Source: an uncultured Gardnerella sp.
Lineage (GTDB): Bacteria > Actinomycetota > Actinomycetes > Actinomycetales > Bifidobacteriaceae
NCBI GenBank assembly: GCA_947252975.1
Contig: CAMXWX010000002.1
Location: forward strand, 1-64,000
Direction: 5' to 3'
Length of the DNA: 64,000 nt
The notes under the pieces are model-generated. The model was not told where the DNA came from, searched no databases, and saw only the letters and a list, made by a program, of their open reading frames with translations. The position numbers and the translations under genes are program-made. Of this stretch, positions 63,354 to 64,000 are shown piece by piece. Positions within the stretch are counted from its first letter, which is position 1. The number at the start of each line of letters is the position of its first letter.

Positions 63354-64000
63354 ATGGATAAAGCACAACAAGACGCGCTAAAGAAAGCAGCTGGCATTGA
63401 GGCCGCAAAAATCGTACAAAATGGCATGATGGTTGGACTTGGAACTGGCTCTACAGTGCGATTCTTGGTAGACGAGCTTGGTCGCAGAGTTAAGGAAGAA
63501 GGCTTAAGCTTTACTGGAGTTACAACTTCTCGCCGCACGCAAGAGCAGGCAGAAGGCTACGGCATTAAGATTCTTGACATTAACGATGTTGACCATATTG
63601 ACGTTACGATTGACGGATCAGACGAAGTTGATAAGAACTTTAACGGCATTAAGGGCGGCGGCGCGGCTCTTCTTTGGGAAAAGATTGTTGCAATCAACTC
63701 CGATCGCATTGTGTGGATTGTAGACGCAAGCAAGGTTGTAGACACAATCGGCAAGTTCCCACTGCCTGTTGAAGTGATTCCATTTGGTTCTGCTCAAGTG
63801 ATTCGCAAGTTCGAGAAGCGCGGATACAAGCCAGTTTTGCGCTTGGATGCAAACGGCAAAGAAGTGCGCACAGACGAGAACAACTTTGTTGTTGACTTGC
63901 ATTTGGAGCGCATTGACCACCCACAAGAGCTTGCTAAAGACTTGATTGAAACTGTTGGCGTTGTTGAACACGGCCTGTTCTTGAACATGGTTGATACTGT
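63354..64000 (+). CDS. rpiA: Ribose-5-phosphate isomerase A (3' end cut by window edge)
   Basis: Open to the window edge, 215 codons seen of an expected 230 or so. Motifs: MVGLGTGSTVRFLVDELG (about 25-42), GVTTSRRTQEQA, DVTIDGSDEVDKNFNGIKGGGAALLWEK (about 82-109) and WIVDASKVV. It interconverts ribose-5- and ribulose-5-phosphate. The ATG at 63354 follows AAGTAGG. It could feed ribose from the nucleoside locus into the pentose phosphate route. Confidence 0.96.
   Translation, partial: MDKAQQDALKKAAGIEAAKIVQNGMMVGLGTGSTVRFLVDELGRRVKEEGLSFTGVTTSRRTQEQAEGYGIKILDINDVDHIDVTIDGSDEVDKNFNGIKGGGAALLWEKIVAINSDRIVWIVDASKVVDTIGKFPLPVEVIPFGSAQVIRKFEKRGYKPVLRLDANGKEVRTDENNFVVDLHLERIDHPQELAKDLIETVGVVEHGLFLNMVDT

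Noticed and set aside
1-64000. Prophage, insertion sequence, CRISPR array or restriction system
   Set aside because: No transposase, integrase, phage structural, cas or methylase gene was found on either strand; the DUF1524 nuclease is membrane-anchored and stands without a methylase.

Overview
The window looks like chromosomal DNA from a low-GC member of the Bifidobacteriaceae, most likely Gardnerella. This is inferred from the AT-rich sequence, the actinobacterial rnhB-lepB-rplS order, the many Shine-Dalgarno-led genes, the dense intergenic hairpin repeats and a secreted protein with a poly-C tract in its promoter. No database search was possible. I see no prophage, insertion sequence, CRISPR array or rRNA.

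Positions 1-155 hold two tRNA genes (Cys, cut by the edge, and Gly). Positions 274-11702 are a glycan-use locus built around a divergent promoter. Leftward run a ROK sugar kinase, a lipoprotein-fed sugar ABC importer without its own ATPase, a DUF4127 protein and a GNAT-like acyltransferase. Rightward run a ROK repressor, a cytoplasmic GH20 hexosaminidase and a CE2-like SGNH esterase. An MFS transporter follows (12046-13491).

Positions 13652-23710 form a second accessory system: a nine-gene leftward operon (ECF transporter S, T and two ATPases, a TrpF-fold protein, a PfkB sugar kinase, a nucleoside hydrolase, a HAD phosphatase and an iron-type alcohol dehydrogenase). It is divergent from a LacI repressor fused to a degenerate PfkB domain, with a 13-bp inverted-repeat operator candidate between them. 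It reads as import, cleavage, phosphorylation and further processing of a nucleoside-like compound.

Positions 24090-25386 encode a secreted, probably cell-wall-linked coiled-coil protein whose promoter has a run of ten C in the -35/-10 spacer. The next kilobase has no gene and is packed with inverted repeats. After it come a DeoR regulator, an MFS exporter, a G5/lysozyme-like wall protein, thioredoxin, serS, an HNH nuclease and an ABC-like membrane protein with a dead ATPase domain.

From about 36 kb the content is mostly housekeeping: rnhB, lepB, rplS, pgi, two tRNAs, rdgB, rph, an ABC-F protein, pyrD, a class A PBP, a Crp/Fnr regulator, oligopeptidase B, an App1 phosphatase, an L,D-transpeptidase, a lipid kinase, pgm, an RNase HI with a long tail, and rpiA (cut by the edge). 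The exception is 38343-42297: an M-box magnesium riboswitch, a 53-codon ORF with a near-perfect Shine-Dalgarno, and an ABC transporter of the duplicated-permease type with no binding protein, which is a candidate Mg2+-controlled importer.

Two themes cut across the window. Families of short palindromic repeats fill the spacers. Short tandem duplications (6-19 bp units) repeatedly sit across or beside stop codons.
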